From Pseudarthrobacter polychromogenes (GTDB taxonomy: Bacteria > Actinomycetota > Actinomycetes > Actinomycetales > Micrococcaceae): a stretch of DNA of 64,000 bases. A program made the position numbers and the translations under genes. The number at the start of each line of letters is the position of its first letter. Positions within the stretch are counted from its first letter, which is position 1. The stretch spans positions 61,112-125,111 of the forward strand of contig NZ_BMKU01000012.1 of NCBI RefSeq assembly GCF_014644495.1. The letters run 5' to 3'. This document shows positions 9,411 to 20,592 of this stretch, piece by piece. Under the pieces are notes generated by a model, which ran no database searches, was not told where the DNA came from, and saw only the letters and a list, made by a program, of their open reading frames with translations.

Positions 9411-9971
9411 CTAGAGGCTGAAGCCGGCAGCGGGCTTGGCGGAGTGCTTGAGCTTGAAGTTGGTGGGCTCGGCGAAAGGGGCGGCACCGATGCTCAGCTT
9501 GGTGAAGTCCAGGTCCTCGCCGCGGATGCAGACCTTGACGGCATTGACGGCCTTGTTCACCTCCGGGCACAGGCAGAAGATGTTGAGCTTGTAGTCCGTG
9601 AATTCGGAGCGTTCCACCGTCCCCAGCCCGCGCCAGGCCAGGTGGCTGATGAGGGCGTCGGTGGCCTTTTCCTCCAGGTAGCGGTCCCTGTCGGTGCCTT
9701 CCCGGGTCTTCAGCGCGAACTGGGCCACCACCCAGGACTGTTCCTGCTCCGGAATTTCGGCGTAGCCGTCCTCGGCGCACTGGGCTGCGAAGGCGTCCAG
9801 GAGGCTCTCCGCCGCCTCGGGTGTGGCGACGTCCGTTTCCTCGGTTTTGCTCTGGTGCCCCACGGCGCCGTAGTTCATGACGAACTGACCGTAGTCCTCG
9901 TCGTACCAGGCCTCCCGGAAATGGAGGGTGCCCTCTTCGTCGCGCTTGTAAACCCTGACAATTCCGCTCAT
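9411..9971 (-). CDS. Hypothetical protein with an N-terminal WGR-like domain
   Basis: A 186-residue acidic protein with no signal peptide or membrane segment. Residues about 17-75 follow the WGR layout: an aromatic strand (HFREAWYDEDYGQFVMNYGAVG), then KTEE, then a helix ending CAEDGYAEI, comparable to WGR proteins in which GRIG is followed by a KGY-type end. Here the Trp-Gly-Arg core is replaced by Asn-Tyr-Gly-Ala-Val-Gly. The C-terminal half (about 85-186) is not recognised and contains the only Cys pair (FCLCPE). The start ATG at 9971 overlaps the stop of the DUF402 gene (ATGA). The WGR relation is my reading of the pattern; the function is unknown. Confidence 0.75.
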   Translation of the reverse strand: MSGIVRVYKRDEEGTLHFREAWYDEDYGQFVMNYGAVGHQSKTEETDVATPEAAESLLDAFAAQCAEDGYAEIPEQEQSWVVAQFALKTREGTDRDRYLEEKATDALISHLAWRGLGTVERSEFTDYKLNIFCLCPEVNKAVNAVKVCIRGEDLDFTKLSIGAAPFAEPTNFKLKHSAKPAAGFSL

Positions 9972-10585
9972 GACCGTCCCTTGGTAAACCATTCGGCGTC
10001 GGTGCCGTCGAACGGTGCGTGCTGCGCCTTCACGGCCTGGTAAAGCTGGTCCGCCGATGCCTGGAGGGATTCCACCAGAACTGCGGGGTAATCCATGGCA
10101 ACGCGGTGTTCCGCGAATTCGTCCTCATCGTCGATGAACACGCCCCTACCGGCCGTGTGGACGATGTCCAGGTCCATGTCGATGACGTGGAATTCGGTGA
10201 CTGCGGGGCGGATGGTGCTCCACTCGTGGGCCACCGCAAGGTCGATGTAGACCCGCATGCCGCCCGGATGGGCGTCGTCGTAGAAAGTGGCCACCCAGTC
10301 GCCTTCGCGCGGCACCAGGAGCACGGCGTCCGATTTGGTGTAGAACGCCGCGCCCGGGCGGGAACAGAACTCATTGGTGCCCTGGAAAATCCACCAGCCA
10401 TGCCGGTCCTCGCCGAGGTAGCGCCCGGGTACCACCCAGTGAGCTTTGCCGTTCCATTTACGGTTCCGTGCCACCACCAGCTGGCCGGGCTGCAGGTTCT
10501 CCGGTACCCGCGTTGCTCCCGGGTGGCTCTCCCCTGCGGGCTCCCCCAGGACGTCGGGGTATTTCAGCTCAGCCTCTCCCCTCAC
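9968..10585 (-). CDS. DUF402 family protein (probable nucleotide/phosphonate phosphohydrolase fold)
   Basis: A 205-residue protein of the DUF402 family, which includes the Bacillus nucleoside tri/diphosphatase Ntdp and the fosfomycin-pathway enzyme FomD. The conserved C-terminal acidic block is present: YIDLAVAHEW, then VIDMDLDIV and FIDDEDEF, whose Asp/Glu residues bind metal in characterised members. The GTG start at 10585 overlaps the dxs TGA (GTGA), and its own stop overlaps the next gene, so it sits in a tightly coupled operon. The substrate is unknown. Confidence 0.85.
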   Translation of the reverse strand: MRGEAELKYPDVLGEPAGESHPGATRVPENLQPGQLVVARNRKWNGKAHWVVPGRYLGEDRHGWWIFQGTNEFCSRPGAAFYTKSDAVLLVPREGDWVATFYDDAHPGGMRVYIDLAVAHEWSTIRPAVTEFHVIDMDLDIVHTAGRGVFIDDEDEFAEHRVAMDYPAVLVESLQASADQLYQAVKAQHAPFDGTDAEWFTKGRS

Positions 10586-12555
10586 AGGATCGGAAGGCTG
10601 CCGGTGGTGGGGTGCTGCTGGCCGGGCAGGGGACGCGCAAAGGGGACCTTTGTGCCGAGGACCTGCGCAACGACGTCGTGCGTGATCTGCTGGGCGGTCA
10701 GGCCGACGCGGTCCAGGATCTGGGCGCGGGTGCCGTGGTCCAGGAATTCGACCGGCAGGCCTACCTCGTTCAAGGCCGTATCCACGCCGGCCGCCCGCAT
10801 TTCCTGGCGGATCCGCGAACCGACGCCGCCGGCGCGGACACCGTCCTCGATGCAGATCACCAGGCGGTGGTGCGATGCCAGCGCGATGATGGAACGCGGG
10901 ACGGGCAGGACCCAGCGCGGGTCCACCACGGTGGTGCTGATGCCCTGCGCGCCGAGGCGGTTGGACACGTCCAGCGCCAGTTCGGACATGGCGCCCACGC
11001 TGACGATCAGGACGTCGTTCTCTGTGGAACCGCTGGGCCGCCGGGCCAGCACGTCCACGCCGTCGCTGAGGCGTTCAAGGGCTTCCACTTCCGCCCCCAC
11101 GGATCCCTTTGAGAAGCGGACCACGGTGGGTGCGTCGCCGATTGCAACGGCTTCGCGGAGTTCCTCGCGCAGCCTGCTGGCGTCGCGGGGTGCCGCCAGG
11201 TGGAGTCCGGGGACGATCTGGACCATGGACATGTCCCACATGCCGTGGTGGCTGGCGCCGTCGGGCCCGGTGACGCCTGCGCGGTCCAGGACGATGGTGA
11301 CGCCGGCCTTATGCAGGGCTACGTCCATCAGGAGCTGGTCGAAGGCCCGGTTCAGGAAGGTTGCGTAGACGGCAACCACCGGGTGCAGGCCGCCGAAGGC
11401 CATGCCGGCGGCGGAGGTGAGGGCGTGCTGTTCGGCAATTCCGACGTCGATCACGCGGTCAGGGTGCCGGGCCGCGAATTTGTGCAGGCCCACGGGGATG
11501 AGCATGGCTCCGGTGATGCCGACGACGTCCTTCCGCTCATCCGCGATGGCCGCTATTTCGTCGGCGAAGACCGAGGTCCAGGACTGGGCGCCGGCGGCGC
11601 CTGTGGGCTCGCCGGTTTCGGGGTCGATGATGCCGACGGCATGGAACTGGTCCGCCTCGTGGGCGCGGGCGGGTGCGTAGCCGTGGCCTTTTTCGGTCAT
11701 CGCATGCACAATGACCGGCCCGCCGTAGTGCTTGGCCGTGGACAGGGCATGCTCCATGGCCTGGAGGTTGTGGCCGTCCACGGGGCCGATGTACTTCATG
11801 CCGAGGTCCTCGAACATGCCTTGCGGGGCCCACCAGTCCTTGATGCCCTTTTTCATGGCGTGCAGGCTCTTGTAGGTGAACTGGCCCGCCGGTCCCCCGT
11901 TTTGGAGTTTCTTCTTCCACCACTCCAGCGCGACTTCGTAGGCCGGTGCCGTCCGGAAAGAGTCAATCGTGGGGCGCAGGGACGCGAGGTAGTCCGCGAA
12001 GCCCCCCACTGTGGGGGCGTAGGACCTGCCGTTGTCATTGACCACTATCACCACTCGGCGTTTCTTGTCCGCGGCGATGTTGTTGATGGCTTCCCAGGCC
12101 ATGCCGCCGGTCAGCGCACCGTCGCCCACCACGGCCACGACATACCGGTCGCCTTCGCCGGTGAGCTGGCGGGCGCGGGAGATACCGTCCGCCCAGGACA
12201 GCGACGAGGAGGCGTGCGAGCTTTCGACGATGTCGTGCTCGGATTCGGCCCGGGAGGGGTAGCCGGAGATTCCGCCTTCCTGGCGCAGCGTGCTGAAGTC
12301 CTGGCGCCCGGTCAGCAGCTTGTGGACGTATGACTGGTGGCCGGTGTCGAAGACGATGCTGTCACGGGGCGAGTCGAAGATGCGGTGCACGGCAAGGGTC
12401 AGTTCCACCACGCCAAGGTTTGGTCCGAGGTGCCCGCCCGTCTGGGAGACGTTCGTGATCAGGAAGTCCCTGACCTCCGAAGCCAGCTGCTTCAGCTGGT
12501 CTTCGGACAACTCGTTCAGGTCCTGCGGATTCCGGATGGTCTCCAAGATTCCCAC
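10582..12555 (-). CDS. dxs: 1-deoxy-D-xylulose-5-phosphate synthase
   Basis: A 657-residue thiamine-diphosphate enzyme that condenses pyruvate and glyceraldehyde-3-phosphate to DXP, the entry to the MEP isoprenoid pathway. The N-terminal half shows His42 (GGHLGPNLG), His73 (TGHQSYVHK) and the ThDP/Mg site GDGALTGG starting at residue 144 with Asn158/159. The transketolase pyrimidine domain contains VGIAEQHA with the catalytic Glu. The start is a GTG at 12555 with a strong AAGGAGGGG site just upstream. It leads a five-gene operon whose members overlap or are 7 bases apart. Confidence 0.97.
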   Translation of the reverse strand: MGILETIRNPQDLNELSEDQLKQLASEVRDFLITNVSQTGGHLGPNLGVVELTLAVHRIFDSPRDSIVFDTGHQSYVHKLLTGRQDFSTLRQEGGISGYPSRAESEHDIVESSHASSSLSWADGISRARQLTGEGDRYVVAVVGDGALTGGMAWEAINNIAADKKRRVVIVVNDNGRSYAPTVGGFADYLASLRPTIDSFRTAPAYEVALEWWKKKLQNGGPAGQFTYKSLHAMKKGIKDWWAPQGMFEDLGMKYIGPVDGHNLQAMEHALSTAKHYGGPVIVHAMTEKGHGYAPARAHEADQFHAVGIIDPETGEPTGAAGAQSWTSVFADEIAAIADERKDVVGITGAMLIPVGLHKFAARHPDRVIDVGIAEQHALTSAAGMAFGGLHPVVAVYATFLNRAFDQLLMDVALHKAGVTIVLDRAGVTGPDGASHHGMWDMSMVQIVPGLHLAAPRDASRLREELREAVAIGDAPTVVRFSKGSVGAEVEALERLSDGVDVLARRPSGSTENDVLIVSVGAMSELALDVSNRLGAQGISTTVVDPRWVLPVPRSIIALASHHRLVICIEDGVRAGGVGSRIRQEMRAAGVDTALNEVGLPVEFLDHGTRAQILDRVGLTAQQITHDVVAQVLGTKVPFARPLPGQQHPTTGSLPIL

Positions 12556-12631
12556 TGACCCCTCCTTCAGGTGGTAGACGTGCCGTTTAACTCTAACGCC
12601 TTGGCCCGCGGGACAAGGCTCACCTGCACAG

Positions 12632-12670
12632 CCGAAGCCCCGGCTGGTCGGTGACCGGCCGGGGCTTCGG
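12632..12670 (-). terminator. Hairpin terminator downstream of acnA
   Basis: A perfect 13-bp stem (12632-12644 with 12658-12670) with a 13-base loop follows the aconitase stop and lies in the 141-base gap before dxs. There is no long T tract, as is common in high-GC actinobacteria. It should separate acnA transcription from the dxs operon. Confidence 0.75.
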
Positions 12671-12696
12671 GAGGTGGTGCCCGCTGTCAGGAACCG

Positions 12697-15522
<2,826 letters not shown>

Positions 15523-15574
15523 CGCAGGACTCCTCTCGCAACAGTTTCATCTTTGTCGCGCGGTTGACCGCCTG

Positions 15575-15596
15575 CTAGTTAGGAAGCCCTAATTAG
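15575..15596 (-). promoter_or_regulatory. Imperfect inverted repeat upstream of acnA (possible operator)
   Basis: CTAGTTAGG-AAGC-CCTAATTAG is a 9-bp inverted repeat with one mismatch, ending 53 bases upstream of the acnA start. Its TTAGG...CTAA parts partly resemble the DtxR/IdeR iron box, but the half-site spacing does not match. Which regulator binds, if any, is not known from the sequence. Confidence 0.4.
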
Positions 15597-15616
15597 ATCC
15601 GGGCCCGAAAATTGCA

Positions 15617-15671
15617 CACGGCCGGCCGTGATTACGGAGCGCGACGTGGGACTACTACGGCCATCGTAGTC
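15617..15671. repeat. Palindromes in the acnA upstream spacer
   Basis: A perfect 14-bp palindrome (CACGGCCGGCCGTG, 15617-15630) is followed by a GACTAC-N10-GTAGTC inverted repeat (15650-15655 with 15666-15671). They lie between the acnA start and the stop of the RNA methyltransferase. They could be operator sites for acnA or part of the methyltransferase terminator region. Confidence 0.45.
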
Positions 15672-15701
15672 GAAAACAGCGGTGGCATCATGGACCGTTC
15701 C

Positions 15702-17087
15702 TCAGGCGCGCGGCGTCAAGAGGGCCACGGTCTCCAGGTGGTGGGTGTGTGGATACAGGTCGAAGGCCCGTAGGCCTGACAGGTCCCACCCGGCCTGGCG
15801 GAAGTACCCCACGTCCCGGGCGAACGACGCCGGATCGCAGGACACGTAGGCAATGGCACGGGGCTGCGCCTCAACCAGCTGCCCAACCACGGACTTCCCC
15901 GCGCCTGCCCGCGGAGGATCAAGGACCAGGGCGTCAAAGTTGCGCGGTTTCTGGCGGAGGACCCGCTCCACCCGGCCCTGGACGATCTCCACCTGCGGCG
16001 CTGCGTGCAGGTTTTTGCGGGCGTCCCGGCTGGTTCCGGGTGCCCCCTCCACTGACAGGACGGACCCCGTCTCCCCCACGGCGTCGGCCAGGACGGCAGT
16101 AAACAGTCCGGCGCCCGCATAGAGGTCGGCCACCACCGCGCCGGGATGCAGGAAGCCGCCGTTTTGGAGGAATTCTGTGACGCCCCCCACAAGCGCCCCG
16201 GGCGCGTCGCGGTGGATCTGCCAGAACCCGGCGCCGGTCACCCGGTAGTCATGGCCGGCTGCTGTTTCCTGCACCCAGGTGCGGCCGCGCAACTGGTGCA
16301 CCTCGTCGGTAGCGGGATCGAACGTGGCTACGGACACCTCGGCGGGCAGTTGGGCAGCCACGGCGTTAAGCCGCTTGGGCTTGGTTCCCTGACCTGGTGC
16401 CAGCAGCACCAGCGGACGTGAGCCGTTGGCCGGGGCCGCCACTTCCACCCGGTCGATGCCCTGCAGGTCGAGGTCCCAAAGGCGAAGGGCGTTGATGGCA
16501 TGGACGGCGAGGGGCATCTCCCGGACGGCAACGATGTGAGTGGAGCGGTGCGCGTGCATGCCGAGCTTCCCGCCGGGGGTGACCGAGAAACTGGCGCGCG
16601 TCCGCCACCCGAGGCCGTTCCCGCCGTCGTCCTGTCCGCCCACTGCTTCGACGCTGTGGACGGCCCCATTCGGCAACTCTTCGACGCCGGCAAGGCGCGT
16701 GAGCTGTTCAGCCAGGACTTCTGCCTTGAGGCTGCGCTGCCGGGCCAGCGTCATGTGGCCAAACTCCGCTCCCCCCACCGGGGGATGCCCGTGGCCCCAC
16801 GCCCGCAGCGAATCGGCAGCATGCCAGAAGTGGCCCACGCGGTCCGGAGAGGCGGCAAGAACCTCCACGACGTCCGCCCGCCAGAACTTGGCCTTCTCTT
16901 CGGCGTCCGTCAGCCGTACCCGCACCTTCTCGCCGGGAATGCCGTGCCGGACGAAAATTACCCGCCCCTCGTGCCTTGCGACGCAGTGGCCGCCATGGGC
17001 CACCGGTCCGACGTCGAGCACTACTTCCGTGCCGGTCGCTCCGGCGGGTGGCTGGTGAATCGTGTGCAACGGGGCCTTCGCAATCAT
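15702..17087 (-). CDS. RumA/TrmA-type class I SAM-dependent RNA (uracil-5) methyltransferase
   Basis: A 461-residue methyltransferase. An N-terminal TRAM RNA-binding domain (about 15-80) is followed by a central linker and a C-terminal Rossmann domain with SAM motif VVADLYAGAGLFTAVLA. FDALVLDPPRAG and YVSCDPASFARD carry the family's catalytic Cys. In RumA proteins an N-terminal Cys-rich motif binds a 4Fe-4S cluster; the equivalent stretch here (VGHFWHAADSLRAWGHGHP) has no Cys, so the cluster is probably absent. The start ATG at 17087 overlaps the stop of the upstream permease gene (ATGA). The exact U position modified is unknown. Confidence 0.88.
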   Translation of the reverse strand: MIAKAPLHTIHQPPAGATGTEVVLDVGPVAHGGHCVARHEGRVIFVRHGIPGEKVRVRLTDAEEKAKFWRADVVEVLAASPDRVGHFWHAADSLRAWGHGHPPVGGAEFGHMTLARQRSLKAEVLAEQLTRLAGVEELPNGAVHSVEAVGGQDDGGNGLGWRTRASFSVTPGGKLGMHAHRSTHIVAVREMPLAVHAINALRLWDLDLQGIDRVEVAAPANGSRPLVLLAPGQGTKPKRLNAVAAQLPAEVSVATFDPATDEVHQLRGRTWVQETAAGHDYRVTGAGFWQIHRDAPGALVGGVTEFLQNGGFLHPGAVVADLYAGAGLFTAVLADAVGETGSVLSVEGAPGTSRDARKNLHAAPQVEIVQGRVERVLRQKPRNFDALVLDPPRAGAGKSVVGQLVEAQPRAIAYVSCDPASFARDVGYFRQAGWDLSGLRAFDLYPHTHHLETVALLTPRA

Positions 17088-19060
17088 TGGACGTCCTGCA
17101 GGTTCTTGGCTTCTTCGGATGATTTCAGCTGCCAGGGAACGCTCGCCACCATCACGCCTGGTTCAAAGTGCAGCCGGGTCTTGATGCGGAGGGCTGTCTG
17201 GTTGTGGACCAGCTGTTCCCACCATTTGCCCACCACGTATTCGGGGATGTACACAACGATCAGGTCCCGGGGCGAGTCAAGCCGCATCTGCTTGACGTAG
17301 TCCATGATCGGCGTGACCGTCTCTCGGTAGGGGCTTGCCAGTACCGTCAGCGGCACGGGGATCTCCAGCTTGTCCCAGTCGGCCACGGTCTGCGCGGTTT
17401 CCTCCGGATCGATGTCCACGGTGACGGCGTCAAGCCGGGAGGGCCGGGAAGCCCTGGCATAGGCAAGGGCCCGCAGCACGGGCTTGCGCACGTGGGACAC
17501 CAGCAGCACGGCGTGCACCCGGGTGGGGAGGGCACGCGGCGAGGCGTCCTCATCCACTGCCAGTTCCCTGGCCACGTTGTCGTAGTGGGCTTTGATGCTC
17601 CACATAATCAGGAACAGGATGAACATGGCCAGCAGGGCAATCCAGGCGCCCTGCTCGAATTTGGTGACCAGCACGATGACAAGGACCGTGGCGGTCATGC
17701 CGAAGCCGATGCTGTTGATGACGCGTGACTTGGCCATGCGGCGCCGGGCGGCTTTGTCCCTGGCCAGTTTGAGCTTCCGGCCCCAGTGCCGGATCATTCC
17801 CAGCTGGCTGGCTGTGAAGGAGATGAAGACCCCCACGATGTAGAGCTGGATGAGTTTGGTGACGTCCGCGTTGAACGCCAGGATCAGCACCAGTGCACCG
17901 GCGGCGAGGGCAAGGACGCCGTTGCTGAAGGCCAGCCTGTCGCCCCTGGTCCGCAGCTGCCGGGGAAGGTATCCGTCCTGGGCGAGGATGGAGCCGAGCA
18001 CGGGGAAGCCGTTGAAGGCCGTGTTGGCCGCGAAGACCAGGATGACGCCGGTTGCGGCCACCACGATATAGAAAGGTATGGATCCCGGCCCAAAGATGGT
18101 GTGGGCAATCTGGCTGATGGCCGGCGTCTGGATGTACCCCTCGGGGAGCGGGTTGCCGTTGAGGAGGAACTCCGTTGCGGGGTCGAGGACGATGTGTACC
18201 TTGGTGGCGTTGGCCAGGTACATGATGCCCGCAAGCATGGTGGCGCCGATGACGCCCAGCAGCAGCAGGGTGGTGGCCGCATTCTTGCTTTTCGGCGGGC
18301 GGAAGTTGGGCACGCCGTTGCTGATGGCTTCGACGCCCGTCAGCGCCGCAGCTCCTGACGAAAAAGCGCGCAGCAGCAGGAAAGCACCGGCCAGCCCTAC
18401 CAGCCCCTCGTCAAACCCGGGGGCCGGGACGATCGTGAACGCGGCGGAGGGCGCCTCCCCCAACTGTCCGGTGGCGGCTTGGAAAATGCCCACGGCCGTC
18501 ATGCCCAGGATGGCTGCCATGAAGAGGTAGGTGGGAATGGCAAACATGGTGCCTGCCTCTTTCACGCCGCGCAGGTTCACCAGGGCGAGGATCGCAACGC
18601 CGACGGCGGCAATGGCCGCCTGGTTGCCGTGCAGCGACGGGACGGCGGTGGTGAGGTACGTGGCGGCCGAGGAGATGGAAACCGCGACGGTCAGGACGTA
18701 GTCCACCAGCAGCGCCGAGGCTACGGTGAGGCCGGCGTACTTGCCGAGGTTTTCGCCGGCGATTTCGTAGTCGCCGCCGCCCGATGGGTAGGCGTGGACG
18801 TTTTGCCGGTAGGACGCCACAACGGTGAGCAGGACCACCATGACGGCCAGGCCCACCCAGGGTGAGAACGCAACTGCGCTGACGCCCGCCAGCGCCAGGG
18901 TGAGCAGGATCTCATCGGGTGCGTACGCCACGGATGAGAGGGCGTCGGATGCGAAGACGGGAAGTGCGATCCGCTTGGGAAGCAGCGTATGGGCCAGCCG
19001 GTCATTTCGGAATGGCCGGCCCACCAGCACACGCTTGGCGGCGTTCAATATTGTCAGCAC
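17084..19060 (-). CDS. KimA-like APC-superfamily permease (probable potassium importer)
   Basis: A 658-residue membrane protein: about 12 transmembrane segments followed by a soluble C-terminal domain of roughly 170 residues. The block VFASDALSSVAYAPDEILL, then SYRQNVHAYPSGGGDYEIA and LLVDYVLTVAVSISSA, closely matches Bacillus KimA (YdaO), a high-affinity K+ importer. It is divergent from the TrkA-type regulators ceoB/ceoC, 120 bases apart, which supports a role in K+ uptake. Start GTG at 19060: no clear Shine-Dalgarno, but a TAGCTT hexamer 6 bases upstream suggests a leaderless mRNA. The downstream methyltransferase overlaps by 4 bases. Confidence 0.85.
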   Translation of the reverse strand: MLTILNAAKRVLVGRPFRNDRLAHTLLPKRIALPVFASDALSSVAYAPDEILLTLALAGVSAVAFSPWVGLAVMVVLLTVVASYRQNVHAYPSGGGDYEIAGENLGKYAGLTVASALLVDYVLTVAVSISSAATYLTTAVPSLHGNQAAIAAVGVAILALVNLRGVKEAGTMFAIPTYLFMAAILGMTAVGIFQAATGQLGEAPSAAFTIVPAPGFDEGLVGLAGAFLLLRAFSSGAAALTGVEAISNGVPNFRPPKSKNAATTLLLLGVIGATMLAGIMYLANATKVHIVLDPATEFLLNGNPLPEGYIQTPAISQIAHTIFGPGSIPFYIVVAATGVILVFAANTAFNGFPVLGSILAQDGYLPRQLRTRGDRLAFSNGVLALAAGALVLILAFNADVTKLIQLYIVGVFISFTASQLGMIRHWGRKLKLARDKAARRRMAKSRVINSIGFGMTATVLVIVLVTKFEQGAWIALLAMFILFLIMWSIKAHYDNVARELAVDEDASPRALPTRVHAVLLVSHVRKPVLRALAYARASRPSRLDAVTVDIDPEETAQTVADWDKLEIPVPLTVLASPYRETVTPIMDYVKQMRLDSPRDLIVVYIPEYVVGKWWEQLVHNQTALRIKTRLHFEPGVMVASVPWQLKSSEEAKNLQDVQ

Positions 19061-19066
19061 CCCACA

Positions 19067-19072
19067 AAGCTA
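19067..19072 (-). promoter_or_regulatory. Candidate -10 for leaderless kimA-like mRNA
   Basis: The minus-strand hexamer TAGCTT lies 6 bases before the GTG start at 19060. That spacing would place the transcript start on or next to the start codon. No convincing -35 is visible. Confidence 0.4.
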
Positions 19073-19180
19073 GTCTGATTCCCGGACTATGTCATGACGG
19101 GCGGCGGGCGGCTGCAGCCCGGACGCTGGCGGTAGAGTTCTAGCAGCAGGACCTTGACAGGATTACAGAGGAGAAACACC

Positions 19181-19855
19181 GTGGCGCATTTCGTGATCAT
19201 GGGATGTGGCCGGGTGGGGGCGACGCTGGCTCACACGCTGGAGGACGCCGGGCATTCTGTGGCCATCATCGACCAGGACGACCGCGCCTTCCGCCGGCTC
19301 CGGCAGGGGTTCACAGGCCGCAAGGTCACCGGTGTTGGCTTCGACCGGGACACCATGAAGCAGGCGGGGGTCGCCGAAGCGTACGCCTTCGCGGCGGTGT
19401 CCAGCGGTGACAACTCCAATATCCTCGCCACCCGCGTGGCGCGGGAAACGTTCCACGTCCCCCACGTCGTCGCCCGGATCTACGATCCCGGCCGTGCCGA
19501 GATCTACCAGCGCCTGGGCATTCCCACTGTGGCGGCGGTCCGCTGGAGCGCCGACCAGGTCCTCCGGCGCATCCTGCCCGAACAGCACCTCGCCGGTGAT
19601 TTCCGGGAGCCCTCCGGCCGCCTGGTGCTGGCCGAACTGGACCTCGACGCCGGGTGGATCGGGCACCCGGTCAGCAGCATCGAAAAAGCCGCCGATATCC
19701 GGGTGGCGTACCTGACCCGCTTCGGTGAGGGGATCCTGCCGGCTGCGGGCACCGCGTATCAGGACGGCGACACCGTGCACGCCATGCTCCCGGTGGACCG
19801 CAGCTCACAGGTCGCCCAGATCCTGGCCAAAGCCCCTGCCAAGGAGTCCCAGTGA
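19181..19855 (+). CDS. ceoB: TrkA family potassium uptake regulator (CeoB)
   Basis: A 224-residue RCK protein: an N-terminal NAD(H)-binding Rossmann domain (MGCGRVGATLAHTLEDAG, with acidic residues after strand 2 in IIDQDD) and a C-terminal RCK_C/TrkA-C domain. Such proteins gate K+ transporters in response to nucleotides. The GTG at 19181 is chosen because GAGGAGA at 19168-19174 precedes it and it puts the Rossmann strand at the N-terminus. Its stop overlaps the GTG of ceoC. The divergent neighbour is the KimA-like permease, a plausible partner. Confidence 0.92.
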   Translation: MAHFVIMGCGRVGATLAHTLEDAGHSVAIIDQDDRAFRRLRQGFTGRKVTGVGFDRDTMKQAGVAEAYAFAAVSSGDNSNILATRVARETFHVPHVVARIYDPGRAEIYQRLGIPTVAAVRWSADQVLRRILPEQHLAGDFREPSGRLVLAELDLDAGWIGHPVSSIEKAADIRVAYLTRFGEGILPAAGTAYQDGDTVHAMLPVDRSSQVAQILAKAPAKESQ

Positions 19856-20592
19856 AAGTCGTGATCGTTGGCGCGGGAAGCGTCGGATCGTCCATTGCCA
19901 GGGAATTGCTGGCGCACAAGCATGAGATCCTCCTGATCGACCTCAAGCCGGAAGTGATCGGACGGAGCGGCCTGCGGGGGGCGCACTGGCTGGTGGGCGA
20001 CGCCTGCGAGCTGAGCACGCTCCAGGGAGCCAAGGTTGAAGACGCGGACGTGGTGGTCTCGGCCACCGGTGACGACAAGGTCAACCTGGTGGTCTCGCTC
20101 CTGGCCAAGACGGAGTTCGGGGTGGGCCGCACCGTGGGGCGGGTCAACAACCCCAAGAATGACTGGATGTTCAACGATTCCTGGGGCGTGGACGTTGCCG
20201 TCAACACCCCGCAGCTCATGACAGCCCTGGTGGAGGAAGCCGTGGAGATCGGCGACCTTGTCCGGCTGCTGACGCTCCAGACCGGGGTGTCCTCCCTGGT
20301 GGAGTTCACCGTCCCGCACGATTCGCACGTTATCGGCAGCACCGTGGGACAGATCCAGTGGCCTGAGGATTCCACTCTGGTGGCTATCCTTCGGGACCAC
20401 GCGCCCATCACGCCGAGCCGGGATGACGTGATCGACGGCGGCGACGAGCTGTTCTTCGTGACGACTATCGCCGCCGAGGACGAACTGCGCGCGCTGCTCT
20501 CCCCCGACTCCTCAGAACCGCAGCCCCGGCCCGCCGACGACGCGGGCCACCTTGAGCAGCAGGGCCCGGAGGACGACGGGTTCGACGGCTAG
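19852..20592 (+). CDS. ceoC: TrkA family potassium uptake regulator (CeoC)
   Basis: A 246-residue second RCK protein with MKVVIVGAGSVGSSIARELL at the N-terminus, then a TrkA-C domain and an acidic, disordered tail from about residue 220. It starts with a GTG inside the ceoB stop (GTGA), so the two subunits are probably made together and may form a heteromeric ring. The stop shares bases with the convergent DUF3159 stop (CTAG, 20589-20592). Confidence 0.92.
   Translation: MKVVIVGAGSVGSSIARELLAHKHEILLIDLKPEVIGRSGLRGAHWLVGDACELSTLQGAKVEDADVVVSATGDDKVNLVVSLLAKTEFGVGRTVGRVNNPKNDWMFNDSWGVDVAVNTPQLMTALVEEAVEIGDLVRLLTLQTGVSSLVEFTVPHDSHVIGSTVGQIQWPEDSTLVAILRDHAPITPSRDDVIDGGDELFFVTTIAAEDELRALLSPDSSEPQPRPADDAGHLEQQGPEDDGFDG

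Noticed and set aside
19061..19180. Possible c-di-AMP (ydaO-type) riboswitch before the KimA-like gene, as in Bacillus
   Set aside because: The divergent spacer is only 120 bases, a -10-like hexamer sits 6 bases from the start, and no riboswitch core is visible.
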